64,000 nt of DNA from Pedobacter psychroterrae (GCF_004331695.1 NZ_SJSL01000002.1:62001-126000); one strand, 5' to 3'; shown: positions 9,389 through 17,956, numbered from the stretch's first letter. Translations and numbers: made by a program. Notes: a model not told the origin generated them from the letters alone.

Positions 9389-10173
9389 TGCTGAACGAAG
9401 ATAGACTATTGGCCGTTGCCCGCTACCTGGAAGGGGATATGGAGCCACAAGAAAGACAGGATTTTGAAACACTACTACAAGAGGATGCAGAACTGCGGGA
9501 AATGCAGGCCAGTTACAAAGATATTCACCAGACCCTTAAAATGAAAATAGCACCAACAGTCGAAGACCTGCAACTGCAAAGTACATTGTCTGCGTTGAAT
9601 GAGCAATATTTCAAAGCTTCATCCGCAGAAGGAGAAGACCATCCGTTACCGAAACCTGCCGATGAGGTTAAAGTAGCCAAAGTTGTGTCAATGAAACCAT
9701 ATCTTAAATGGGCCACTATAGCTGCGGTACTAATTATTGGCCTTTTTGTCTGGGCGCCATGGTCTTCCGGTCTGTATAATCAGTATAGTTTTAGTAAACA
9801 AATGTCGGTAGCAGAACGTGGAGCGGACCAGCAAAACCCAATGGCTAAAGCCGCTGCGCTTTACAACAAAGGAGATTATGCCGAAGCCAGAAAGATTTTG
9901 CAACAGGAATATATGATGAGTCCCCAGAACCCCTTACTTGCCTATTACTTTGCTATCACGTTGATAGAAACCGGTCAGGAATATGAAGCCAGAACGGTAT
10001 TGATTAATTTACACAATGGTGAATCAGTTTTTAAATATGATGCAGCTTTTTATGTGGCACTTAGCTTTGTAAAGCAAGATGATAAGGAGCAGGCTGTAGC
10101 ATGGTTGTTGAAGATTCCAACGGAGAATGTTAACTATGAAAAAGCACAATCATTAATACAAAAATTGAAGTAG
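9388..10173 (+). CDS. Membrane protein with anti-sigma-like N-terminus and periplasmic TPR repeats
   Basis: 261 residues in three parts. A cytoplasmic helical N-terminus (residues 1-100) has the RYLEGDMEPQERQDFE pattern seen in anti-sigma-like proteins (the related zinc anti-sigma motif is absent). A single membrane helix spans about 106-124. A periplasmic domain with tetratricopeptide repeats follows (about 150-255; AALYNKGDYAEARKIL and later repeats). The start overlaps the sigma factor stop (TAATG), so the two are translationally coupled. I infer that it is the sigma factor's partner, linking envelope state to sigma activity. Its TPRs might bind the TPR-rich CHAT protein, which is untested. 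Confidence 0.8.
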   Translation: MLNEDRLLAVARYLEGDMEPQERQDFETLLQEDAELREMQASYKDIHQTLKMKIAPTVEDLQLQSTLSALNEQYFKASSAEGEDHPLPKPADEVKVAKVVSMKPYLKWATIAAVLIIGLFVWAPWSSGLYNQYSFSKQMSVAERGADQQNPMAKAAALYNKGDYAEARKILQQEYMMSPQNPLLAYYFAITLIETGQEYEARTVLINLHNGESVFKYDAAFYVALSFVKQDDKEQAVAWLLKIPTENVNYEKAQSLIQKLK

Positions 10174-10253
10174 AAAATGATCATATAAGACATCTAGGTT
10201 GATACTTACAATCAGGTAGCAAAGTATTTGATATCTCAGTATCAGAAAGGCAC

Positions 10254-10293
10254 AAAAAAAGAAGGTAGCCTTAGCTGGCTACCTTCTTTTTTT
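10254..10293. terminator. Bidirectional terminator
   Basis: A perfect 10-bp stem (GAAGGTAGCC / GGCTACCTTC, loop TTAGCT) is flanked by seven A on the left and seven T on the right, so it can end both the sigma unit and the convergent OmpA gene. Confidence 0.93.
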
Positions 10294-10318
10294 GTGTAGT
10301 ATTTAAAAGTTAAGCTGC

Positions 10319-10837
10319 TTAGTTGGCAAGCTTAATTTCTACTCTTCTATTTTTTACTTTTCCTGCTTCTGTATCATTTGAAGTGATTGGCATAGATTCA
10401 CCATACCCTTTAACTTCAAATTTGGAAGCGCTAAGTCCTGCATTTACTAAATAAGACTTAACAGAATTAGCCCTGTCTACTGATAACGACAAATTGCGTG
10501 CTGCAGTTCCTTCGGCAGATGAGTGACCGTTAAGGATAAATGAAGTAGACTGGTCTTTTTTCATCTCAGCAGCAGCTTTATCCAAAATAGGATATGCAGA
10601 AGTTTTTAGCACATCTGAGTTAAACTCAAACTGGATGTTTTGGAAGTTGAAATCAGGTTGTGCTACCGGTTCAGGTTTTGGTTCTTCTTTTACAGGTTCT
10701 TCTTTAACCGGTGGAGTTTCCTTTACAGCAGGAGGTGGAGTTGGTTTTGCAACAAGCTTTTTAGCTTTACAAGAATACATGGTTACCGAGAAAAGAGCGA
10801 TAACAAATGCTAACAGATGGTGTTTTGTAATTTTCAT
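10319..10837 (-). CDS. OmpA-family outer-membrane lipoprotein
   Basis: 172 residues. A lipoprotein signal peptide ends at Cys23 (MYSC). A Pro/Glu/Lys-rich linker (about 30-62, repeated VKEEP) follows. The rest is an OmpA C-terminal domain (about 65-172) with NGHSSAEGTAARNLSLS, then SVDRANSVKSYL and the closing KNRRVEIKL. Such proteins sit in the outer membrane and bind peptidoglycan diaminopimelate, holding the envelope together. It lacks the N-terminal barrel, so it is Pal-like in form, but there are no tol genes near it. Monocistronic, with a shared terminator at 10254-10293. Confidence 0.92.
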   Translation of the reverse strand: MKITKHHLLAFVIALFSVTMYSCKAKKLVAKPTPPPAVKETPPVKEEPVKEEPKPEPVAQPDFNFQNIQFEFNSDVLKTSAYPILDKAAAEMKKDQSTSFILNGHSSAEGTAARNLSLSVDRANSVKSYLVNAGLSASKFEVKGYGESMPITSNDTEAGKVKNRRVEIKLAN

Positions 10838-10872
10838 TATTAGTTTGAATTGGTTTCTTTATTATGTGTCCA

Positions 10873-10903
10873 CAAAAGAAATTAATTAAATTATAAAATA
10901 CAA
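10873..10903 (-). promoter_or_regulatory. Candidate promoter for the OmpA lipoprotein gene
   Basis: On the minus strand TTG (10901-10903), a 20-bp spacer and TTCTTTTG (10873-10880) come close to the Bacteroidota TTG / TAnnTTTG promoter, with one mismatch in the -7 element. It is 36 bp from the start codon. Confidence 0.4.
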
Positions 10904-11101
10904 GTGCGAATGAATAATAATAACGAATATTATATCCACAATGTATATATAATGATAATTAATATGGAAAAACATTTTTATGCTCCTCAAATGAAATTAA
11001 GTACTGGTCATGAAAAGCCGACCTATTATCATGGAATTGCAATAATTGAGGTTTAGTTAAAATACCTTAGTGTATTTTTTACACTATTGAATCATTCTTC
11101 T
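10904..11101. other. AT-rich intergenic stretch without a visible gene
   Basis: Between the OmpA gene promoter and the RNA candidate at 11102 I see no open frame of useful length, repeat or hairpin with a T-run. Confidence 0.5.
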
Positions 11102-11242
11102 TATATTTGGAGTATCAAAACGGTTAAAGCCGTTCTAAAAATGATTAGAACAGATAAATAATTTATCTTAAGACAAAGACCCGTTCATACAGGTTTATAT
11201 TTGGTTAGAAAAAGGTGGTGCTTGGATGAGACTACCTTTTTT
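11102..11242 (+). ncRNA. Candidate structured RNA or 5' regulatory leader
   Basis: A perfect -7 element TATATTTG (11102-11109) precedes a series of hairpins. Hairpin 1 pairs AACGG (11119-11123) with CCGTT (11130-11134). Hairpin 2 pairs GTTCTAA (11132-11138) with TTAGAAC (11145-11151). Hairpin 3 pairs AGATAAA (11152-11158) with TTTATCT (11162-11168). The stretch ends in a terminator (11209-11242). Hairpins 1 and 2 share three bases, so they exclude each other. It is either a roughly 130-nt small RNA or an attenuator for the CHASE3 gene. I cannot match it to a known RNA family. Confidence 0.5.
11209..11242 (+). terminator. Terminator ahead of the CHASE3 gene
   Basis: An 11-bp stem (AAAAAGGTGGT / ACTACCTTTTT, one G-U) with an 11-nt loop runs into six T. 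An ATG at 11226 lies in the loop, so it is unlikely to be a real start. Confidence 0.75.
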
Positions 11243-11267
11243 ATTTTATATTTATCGCTATAAAGAT

Positions 11268-12041
11268 ATGTATATCATGACACAACTAACTAAACGTTCA
11301 AAAAGTAATCTCCTTATAGGATTTGGATGCTCACTCTTTATATTAATCATTAGTTCTATAGTATCCTATATTAGTATAAATCAGCTTTTGGATAGTCAGC
11401 AGGCGGTAGAACATACCACAGAGGTAGAGAATAATCTTAATAGTTTGATCTCCAGGATGAAAGATGCGGAGACAGGACAACGGGGGTTTCTGCTGACGGG
11501 TGATGAATCTTTTCTGGAGCCATATAATGGTGCAAAAGCTGAGGTAAATGTTTTTTTTAACCATGTACAGTTGCTAACCGTTGATAACCAATATCAGCAA
11601 AAGGATTTTCCACTACTTGAAAAGTTCATTGAAAGGAAATTTGACTTGATCGATCAATCAATTAATGATAAAAAACGCGGTATTCCACCAACAGTACCGG
11701 CACTGAGAGTTGGCAAAAAAACTATGGATTCAGTAAGATCTGTGGTTGCCGCAATGATCAGCAGAGAGAATCAGTTGCTGATATCAAGAAATGCAACAAT
11801 GAATGAATTCGCTGCCTTTACACCAATCATGATTGGAATAGCGTCTTTACTTTCAATGGGAATAACCATTCTTTTTTATTTTAGAGTTAGTAAAGATGCC
11901 AGAATTGCAATAAACCTGCAGAAAGAGCTGAAGGATAAAGGAGAAAAAACAGCCAGGCAGATTGAAGTGATCGACGAAATTGCAAAAAAGATAGCAGGGG
12001 GAGATTATAGTGCGCTTATAGAAAAGACAGACTTGCAATAA
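11268..12041 (+). CDS. CHASE3-domain membrane sensor without an output domain
   Basis: The frame is open from 11226, but that ATG is inside a terminator loop. ATG 11268 (or 11277) is the better start, giving 257 residues. A membrane helix (about 14-37) is followed by a CHASE3 extracytoplasmic sensor domain with the signature MKDAETGQRGFLLTG (64-78), a second membrane helix (184-205) and a HAMP-like helical stretch ending with IAKKIAGGDYSALIE. It then stops. CHASE3 normally precedes a histidine kinase, cyclase or methyl-accepting domain, and none follows in any frame before the next gene. It may work with a separate kinase or be a remnant of a longer sensor. Confidence 0.8.
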   Translation: MYIMTQLTKRSKSNLLIGFGCSLFILIISSIVSYISINQLLDSQQAVEHTTEVENNLNSLISRMKDAETGQRGFLLTGDESFLEPYNGAKAEVNVFFNHVQLLTVDNQYQQKDFPLLEKFIERKFDLIDQSINDKKRGIPPTVPALRVGKKTMDSVRSVVAAMISRENQLLISRNATMNEFAAFTPIMIGIASLLSMGITILFYFRVSKDARIAINLQKELKDKGEKTARQIEVIDEIAKKIAGGDYSALIEKTDLQ

Positions 12042-12107
12042 TTAATATAAGCGCTTTAATATTCGTTCAACATTCTTAGATTTACAGCTGATTTTACTTT
12101 AATTGTG

Positions 12108-12734
12108 ATGAATACTAAACAGGCTTATAATATTTGGGCTGCAGAATACGATACCAAAGACAACAAAACAAGAGATATAGAAGCCCTGGCGTTAAAACTT
12201 TCCCTGGCAAGTATTCCTTTTAATAAAGTATTGGAAATAGGTTGCGGAACAGGGAAAAATACAGAATGGTTAATTGAAAAAGCAGCGTTGATTACAGCAG
12301 TTGATTTTTCTGAGCAAATGCTGGCAAGAGCTAAAGACAAGATTAATTCTAACAGGGTGCAGTTTAAACAGGCAGATATTACTTCACGCTGGAATTTCAG
12401 GGATGGATTGTATGACCTGGTTACCTTTAGCCTGGTCTTGGAGCACATAGACAATCTTGACTATGTATTTAATGAAGTTTCCAAATCACTGAATCCTAAT
12501 GGGTATGTTTACATTGGTGAGTTGCATCCTTTTAAACAATATTATGGTATAAAAGCCAGATTTGAAACTGAAGAAGGCAGACAGGTAATTGATAGTTTTA
12601 ACCACAATGTGTCGGACTTTATTCATGCTGGCAAAAAGCATGGTTTGAGCCTGGTATACCTGGATGAATATTTTGATGACAATGACAGAAGCCAGATTCC
12701 AAGAATTTTAACCATCTTGCTAAAAAAATCTTAA
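12108..12734 (+). CDS. Class I SAM-dependent methyltransferase
   Basis: 208 residues from the ATG at 12108 (an in-frame GTG lies three bases earlier). Motif I is VLEIGCGTGKNTEWL (about residues 39-53), followed by ITAVDFSEQMLARAK (the acidic end of strand 2) and DLVTFSLVLEHIDNLD (motif II/III region). This is a Methyltransf_11/25 type fold acting on a small molecule. The acceptor cannot be deduced. The C-terminal part (ELHPFKQYYGIKARFE) resembles small-molecule methyltransferases of unknown substrate common in many bacteria. It lies 8 bp before the exported VOC protein gene, so the two may be cotranscribed, though no functional link is apparent. Confidence 0.88.
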   Translation: MNTKQAYNIWAAEYDTKDNKTRDIEALALKLSLASIPFNKVLEIGCGTGKNTEWLIEKAALITAVDFSEQMLARAKDKINSNRVQFKQADITSRWNFRDGLYDLVTFSLVLEHIDNLDYVFNEVSKSLNPNGYVYIGELHPFKQYYGIKARFETEEGRQVIDSFNHNVSDFIHAGKKHGLSLVYLDEYFDDNDRSQIPRILTILLKKS

Positions 12735-12742
12735 TTCAGGTT

Positions 12743-13195
12743 ATGAGAGCATTTTTACTTTTAGTTTTACTGGCAATTCCATTTCAAAGATCCATGGCAC
12801 AAAAAGAGAAAAAGCAGACTGCGGTACTGAACCATATTGCGGTATATGTAGCAGATCTTCAAAAGGCTACTGATTTTTATCATGGCATATTTGATCTGGA
12901 GATCATTCCTGAACCTTTTAAAGATGGCAGACATACCTGGTTTACATTAGGGCCTGCCGGACAACTCCATTTAATCCAAGGTGCAAAGGCCAGTACCGTT
13001 CATGACAAAAATGAGCATTTGTGTTTTAGCGTACCATCTATAGAGACATTCATAAAGAAACTCAACTCAAAAAACATTAACTTTGAAGATTGGGGAGGCA
13101 CCGCTAAGGGTATCACCAATAGAGCAGATGGCATAAAGCAGGTCTATTTTAAAGACCCCGATGGACATTGGCTGGAAGTAAATGATGACAAATAA
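12743..13195 (+). CDS. Exported VOC-family (glyoxalase-fold) protein
   Basis: 150 residues with an N-terminal signal peptide (AFLLLVLLAIPFQ, cleavage near SMAQ) and one vicinal-oxygen-chelate domain (about 28-150): LNHIAVYVADLQKATDFYHGIF at the front and KQVYFKDPDGHWLEVND at the end. Possible metal ligands are the His of LNHIAVYV, the His of QLHLIQG and the Glu of WLEVND. VOC proteins include glyoxalase I, dioxygenases and resistance proteins, and the exact reaction cannot be inferred. A signal peptide on a single VOC domain is uncommon. Its position just before the metal efflux island may be chance. Confidence 0.85.
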   Translation: MRAFLLLVLLAIPFQRSMAQKEKKQTAVLNHIAVYVADLQKATDFYHGIFDLEIIPEPFKDGRHTWFTLGPAGQLHLIQGAKASTVHDKNEHLCFSVPSIETFIKKLNSKNINFEDWGGTAKGITNRADGIKQVYFKDPDGHWLEVNDDK

Positions 13196-13204
13196 TTAAT
13201 ACAG

Positions 13205-13519
13205 GTGCGGATATTTGCATACATATTGGTGATCGTTGTACTAGTGCTAAATTTAGTGCCTTGTGCAGATACGCACGATATTAATAATGAAAATGTCAGC
13301 AGTTACTGTGCTGAGCAGCAAAGTTCACACAAACGCACAAGTGCAGATGCCTGCACGCCTTTCTGTCATTGTTCCTGCTGTGCCGCTTCTACAACTCTTA
13401 AAATGGGAGCGACTTTAAAAGCTCCGTTTCATTCTTTTAAAACTGCTGGTCTTTATTATATGGAAGACAGCTATTCTACCATCAGCCATATCATCTGGCA
13501 ACCGCCTAAATTGGTATAA
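13205..13519 (+). CDS. Small Cys-rich exported protein, DUF6660-like
   Basis: 104 residues starting at GTG 13205. A hydrophobic N-terminus (residues 3-20) ends at VPCAD, and a Cys/His-rich core CTPFCHCSCCAAS (about 57-69) follows. The layout matches the DUF6660 family as I remember it: short Bacteroidota proteins coded just ahead of CusA-type efflux genes. The clustered cysteines suggest periplasmic binding of a soft metal such as copper, zinc or cadmium, handing it to the efflux pump. This is inference from composition and context. The GTG start is chosen because it opens directly on the signal sequence. Confidence 0.7.
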   Translation: MRIFAYILVIVVLVLNLVPCADTHDINNENVSSYCAEQQSSHKRTSADACTPFCHCSCCAASTTLKMGATLKAPFHSFKTAGLYYMEDSYSTISHIIWQPPKLV

Positions 13520-13599
13520 TTCAGTAATTATTGTAAGCACTGTAGCATTCATGCAGTGACATTTTTCTGTATTATTCATTTTTAACAGGTTAAAAATTC

Positions 13600-16500
13600 A
13601 TGTTAGATCATATAATTCGTTTTTCGATAAAGAATAAACTTTTCATAGGGGCCATGGTAATGATACTTATTGCCTGGGGGGTCTATTCGGTAAAACACCT
13701 GCCTATTGATGCCGTACCTGACATTACTAATAATCAGGTCCAGATCATTTCTCAAGCTCCAAGTCTCGGTACGCTGGAAGTAGAGCAGTTCATCACTGCG
13801 CCGGTAGAGCTGGCTATGGCCAACATCCCGAATGTGATTGAAAAGAGGTCGATATCCAGGTCCGGAATATCGGTGATTACAGTCGTGTTTGAAGATGAAA
13901 CCGACATTTACTGGGCTAGGCAGCAGGTAGCAGCGCAACTTAAAGAAGCTGAATCCGATATTCCTAAAGGTATTGCACAACCGTCATTGGCGCCTATTAC
14001 TACCGGACTAGGGGAGATTTATCAGTATGTATTGCATACCAGGAAGGGTTATGAAGATAGATATAGTGCTGCTGACCTTAGGACACTGCAGGATTGGATA
14101 GTCAAGACCCAACTGGCCGGAACAAAAGGCGTAGCAGAGGTTAGTGGTTGGGGGGGCTATGTAAAGCAATATGAAATAGCGCTTGACAATGACAAGCTAA
14201 ACGCCAATGACGTCACAATCTCCCAAATTTACAAAGCGTTGGAAAATAACAATGAAAATACGGGAGGTTCCTATATAGAACAGCAAAGTAACGCATATGC
14301 CATAAGGGGCATAGGGCAGGTAAAGTCGCTGGATGATATTGAGAAAATAGTAGTGAAGAACGTTGGTGGCGTGCCCGTGTTGATTAGAGATGTGGGTACC
14401 GTACAGTTCGGCAGTGCCACCCGGTACGGTGCAGTAACGCGAAATGGTACTGGAGAGGTGGTGGCGGGAATCACGCTGATGCTCAAAGGTGAGAACTTTA
14501 ACGAGGTGATAGCGAATGTAAAGGAGCGGATCGTGCAGATTCAAAAATCATTGCCTGAGGGTGTAGTGATAGAGCCATTTATAGACCGTACGGAGTTGGT
14601 TGGCCGTTCTATCAGCACAGTTCAGAAGAATCTGATAGAAGGGGCACTGATTGTGATCTTTGTGCTGCTGCTGTTGCTCGGTAACTGGCGGGCAGGATTG
14701 ATCGTTGCCTCGGTTATTCCGTTGTCTATGTTGTTTGCTTTTGCGATGATGCGCTTGTTTGGTGTATCGGGCAACCTGATGAGTTTGGGGGCGATAGACT
14801 TCGGGCTTATTGTAGACGGTGCAGTGATCATTGTAGAAGCCATTGTTTTCAGGCTTACCGAAAGTAAGCTGTTTAAAGATAAGGCATTGCTAAATCAGCA
14901 GGAAATGGATAGTGAGGTATTTACAGCTGCTTCAAAGATCAGGGCAAGTGCCACTTTTGGAGAGATTATCATACTGATCGTTTACTTGCCTTTATTGTCG
15001 CTGGTGGGTATAGAAGGTAAAATGTTTAAGCCAATGGCACAGACTGTAGTGTTTGCCATCATTGGGGCATTTATACTTTCGCTGACATATGTGCCTATGG
15101 TGAGTGCATTGTTTTTGAGTAAGAGTACCATTCATAAACCAAATTTTTCTGATAAAATAATAGGATTTGTAAAAGGTGCCTACCTGCCTGCGCTGGAATG
15201 GATACTGCGGTTTAAGAAATTGGTTGTAGCAGCAGCATTGATATTGTTTATTTTTACGCTTTGGGTGTTCAGCAGAATGGGTGGTGAGTTTTTGCCCCAA
15301 CTGGAAGAGGGAGACCTTGCTGTTGAGATTGCTATGGCACAGGGGACTTCACTGAGCCAGGTTGTGGAAACTTTTAGTAAAGCAGAAAAGATATTGAAAG
15401 ATAAATTTCCTGAGGTAAAACAAGTAGTTACCCGGATAGGCAGCGCCGAGATTCCCACCGATCCCATGCCACTGGAACGGGGTGATATGATGGTTGCCAT
15501 GCTTCCAAAAGACGAGTGGACCAGTGCCTCTACCAAGGAAGAAATGTCTGAAAAGATGGAAGCAGCACTGTCTGTACTGCCGGGTGTAAATGTAGAACTA
15601 ACACAGCCTATGCAAATGCGGTTTAATGAGCTCATGACGGGTGTGAGGCAGGATGTAGCCATTAAGATCTACGGTGAAGACCTGGATGTGCTGACCCGTC
15701 AGGCTGCCAGAGTAGCACAACTGATAGCCCCGGTAGCTGGGGTGAGTGAGCCATTTGTAGAACAGGTGACCGGACTGCCGCAGGTGATGGTAGAATATGA
15801 CCGCGATAAGATTGCGCAGTATGGATTGAGCATTTCGGAAATAAACAACATATTAAAAACAGCTTTTGCCGGTAGCGTAGCAGGGGTAGTTTTTGAGGGA
15901 GAGAAGCGTTTTGATATGGTGCTGCGCCTGCATCGCAATCTGAGAGAGAATATTTCCAGTATTGAAAACTTGTACATCCCCTTGCCTTCGGGAAATAAAG
16001 TGCCACTAAACCAAGTGGCTAAGGTGGAATTGAAAGAAGCTCCTGCCCAGATATCCAGAGAAGACGGAAAAAGAAGGATTTATGTAGGATTTAATGTCAA
16101 AGGCCGCGATGTGGAGCGAACTGTAGCGGAGATTGAACAGTTACTTGATGCACAATTAAAACTATCTCCGGGTTACTATATCACGTATGGTGGCCAGTTT
16201 CAAAACCTCAAAGAAGCAAAGAGCAGGCTGGCGATTGCGGTACCCTTTGCTATGCTGTTGATTTTGGGACTGCTCTATTTTACATTTCGTTCTTTTACGC
16301 AAACCATTTTAATTTTTACGGCAGTCCCTTTATCTGCCGTAGGTGGTGTTTTTGCTTTGCTGCTTAGAGACATGCCTTTCAGCATATCTGCAGGAGTAGG
16401 TTTCATTGCCCTGTTTGGGGTTTCAGTATTAAATGGAATTGTATTGATCTCTTATTTTAATCAGTTGAAAGAAGAGGGTATGTCAGATGTTTATGAAAGA

Positions 16501-17955
16501 GTGATAAAGGGTACGGGCGTAAGGCTAAGGCCGGTCATCATGACTGCTGCGGTCGCATCACTGGGCTTTTTGCCAATGGCATTGTCTGGCGGAGCGGGGG
16601 CAGAGGTTCAAAAGCCACTGGCTACAGTGGTAATTGGTGGGTTGCTGTCAGCTACGCTGCTTACCTTATTTGTATTGCCATGTTTGTATATCCTGGTTAC
16701 TGGCCGCAGAAAAAGGTTAAGTGTGAGACCAGTAGTGGTGATATTGCTTTTATTGATAGGTATTTTTACACAGTTTGATGTCAGGGCGCAGCAGAAAGTA
16801 ATTTCAGCAGATACGGCGATTGCGCTGGCGCTTAAAAACAATCTATTGATAAAGTCTTCAGAACTGGCCGTCAAACAGTCAAGATATCTGGAGAAATCGG
16901 CTTTCGATCCTGGCAAAACTAATTTTAACTTGTCTCAGGATCCAAGCAGTGGTGGTGGTAATGACAATTCGCTGGGGGTATCACAAAGTTTTGCCTGGCC
17001 AGGATTATACAAAAACCAGAAAAAGGTATATCAGGCACAGACAGATCTAATGCAAAAATCTGGTAATTATACCAAAGCTGAAGTAATCAGGGATACACGA
17101 TTGGCTTATTATGGCTACCTGTTTAGCATGCATGCATTGAAGGTATTAAAACAGCAGGACAGTATTTATCAAAACTTTATAAAGAAATCTGAACTTAGGT
17201 TTAAGGTAGGTGAGACCTCCAACCTGGAACTGATCACTGCCAGAAATAAATATCAGGAAGTGCAGGCATTGAAACAGGCAGCAGTAGCAGATTTAAGAAT
17301 GGAGTACCTGAACCTTAAACAGTTGATGAATATGGAAATGGAATTTACTGTGCAGGATAAAGCATTGCCACTGTTGCAGCCGGATGCTCATGAAGAAACC
17401 GATTCGGGTTCTCTTGCTGAAGTATACAAACAACAGATAGCTGTAGCGAAGGCTAAAATAGGACTGGAAAGGTCAAAGAAAATGCCTGATTTTACGATTG
17501 GCTATGCACAGCAGCTGGTGATCAGGTCTTTTGATCCGGCAAATCTGAACAGGGATTATACTCCGGGAACAAGAATTGCCGGCATACAGTTTGGCGTTGG
17601 TATACCCATCTTTAATAACGCAGGGCGGGCGAGAGTCAATAGTGAAAAAGTAGCCTTGCAGATAGCCGAAACAGACTACCTAAGAATGCGGCATCAGCTG
17701 AATATTCAGTATGAAAGGGAAATGCAAAATTATTTGAAACATAAAAGTATGGCAGATTACTATACTTCTGAGGGCTTAAAGCAGGCTGATGAACAGCTCC
17801 GTATTGCACAGATTTCCTATGATCTGGGCGAAATAGGTTACATCGAGTTTATACAAAATATGGCTTTGGCTGTACAGGGTAAACTTGCCTATCTTCAGGT
17901 TGTTCAGCAACTAAATGAATCAGTTATCCGCTTACAATTTTTAAAAGGAAATTAA
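13600..17955 (+). CDS. CusA/CzcA-type heavy-metal RND pump fused to a TolC-like outer-membrane protein
   Basis: 1451 residues in one unbroken frame. Residues 1-1045 are a full RND transporter of the heavy-metal efflux class: an N-terminal helix, two large periplasmic loops, and two membrane blocks including GNWRAGLIVASVIPLSML, SLGAIDFGLIVDGAVIIVEA and GVGFIALFGVSVLNGIVLIS. Then comes a second signal-like helix (VVVILLLLIGIFTQ) with a cleavage-like VRAQQ near residue 1062. From about 1068 to the end is a TolC/CusC-type outer-membrane channel of helical repeats (ALALKNNLLIKSSELAV, later GVGIPIFNNAGRARV). This pump-channel fusion is known from Bacteroidota. It sits one base before the adaptor gene, so pump, channel and adaptor form one operon. 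Confidence 0.95.
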   Translation: MLDHIIRFSIKNKLFIGAMVMILIAWGVYSVKHLPIDAVPDITNNQVQIISQAPSLGTLEVEQFITAPVELAMANIPNVIEKRSISRSGISVITVVFEDETDIYWARQQVAAQLKEAESDIPKGIAQPSLAPITTGLGEIYQYVLHTRKGYEDRYSAADLRTLQDWIVKTQLAGTKGVAEVSGWGGYVKQYEIALDNDKLNANDVTISQIYKALENNNENTGGSYIEQQSNAYAIRGIGQVKSLDDIEKIVVKNVGGVPVLIRDVGTVQFGSATRYGAVTRNGTGEVVAGITLMLKGENFNEVIANVKERIVQIQKSLPEGVVIEPFIDRTELVGRSISTVQKNLIEGALIVIFVLLLLLGNWRAGLIVASVIPLSMLFAFAMMRLFGVSGNLMSLGAIDFGLIVDGAVIIVEAIVFRLTESKLFKDKALLNQQEMDSEVFTAASKIRASATFGEIIILIVYLPLLSLVGIEGKMFKPMAQTVVFAIIGAFILSLTYVPMVSALFLSKSTIHKPNFSDKIIGFVKGAYLPALEWILRFKKLVVAAALILFIFTLWVFSRMGGEFLPQLEEGDLAVEIAMAQGTSLSQVVETFSKAEKILKDKFPEVKQVVTRIGSAEIPTDPMPLERGDMMVAMLPKDEWTSASTKEEMSEKMEAALSVLPGVNVELTQPMQMRFNELMTGVRQDVAIKIYGEDLDVLTRQAARVAQLIAPVAGVSEPFVEQVTGLPQVMVEYDRDKIAQYGLSISEINNILKTAFAGSVAGVVFEGEKRFDMVLRLHRNLRENISSIENLYIPLPSGNKVPLNQVAKVELKEAPAQISREDGKRRIYVGFNVKGRDVERTVAEIEQLLDAQLKLSPGYYITYGGQFQNLKEAKSRLAIAVPFAMLLILGLLYFTFRSFTQTILIFTAVPLSAVGGVFALLLRDMPFSISAGVGFIALFGVSVLNGIVLISYFNQLKEEGMSDVYERVIKGTGVRLRPVIMTAAVASLGFLPMALSGGAGAEVQKPLATVVIGGLLSATLLTLFVLPCLYILVTGRRKRLSVRPVVVILLLLIGIFTQFDVRAQQKVISADTAIALALKNNLLIKSSELAVKQSRYLEKSAFDPGKTNFNLSQDPSSGGGNDNSLGVSQSFAWPGLYKNQKKVYQAQTDLMQKSGNYTKAEVIRDTRLAYYGYLFSMHALKVLKQQDSIYQNFIKKSELRFKVGETSNLELITARNKYQEVQALKQAAVADLRMEYLNLKQLMNMEMEFTVQDKALPLLQPDAHEETDSGSLAEVYKQQIAVAKAKIGLERSKKMPDFTIGYAQQLVIRSFDPANLNRDYTPGTRIAGIQFGVGIPIFNNAGRARVNSEKVALQIAETDYLRMRHQLNIQYEREMQNYLKHKSMADYYTSEGLKQADEQLRIAQISYDLGEIGYIEFIQNMALAVQGKLAYLQVVQQLNESVIRLQFLKGN

Positions 17956-17956
17956 A

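Noticed and set aside
11226-11267. ATG 11226 as start of the CHASE3 gene
   Set aside because: It lies in the loop of a strong terminator. The next ATG (11268) gives a normal N-terminus with a membrane helix.
13537-13566. Hairpin CACTG/CAGTG with a short T-run before the RND gene
   Set aside because: The stem is only 5 bp and the loop is large. Not enough for a terminator call.
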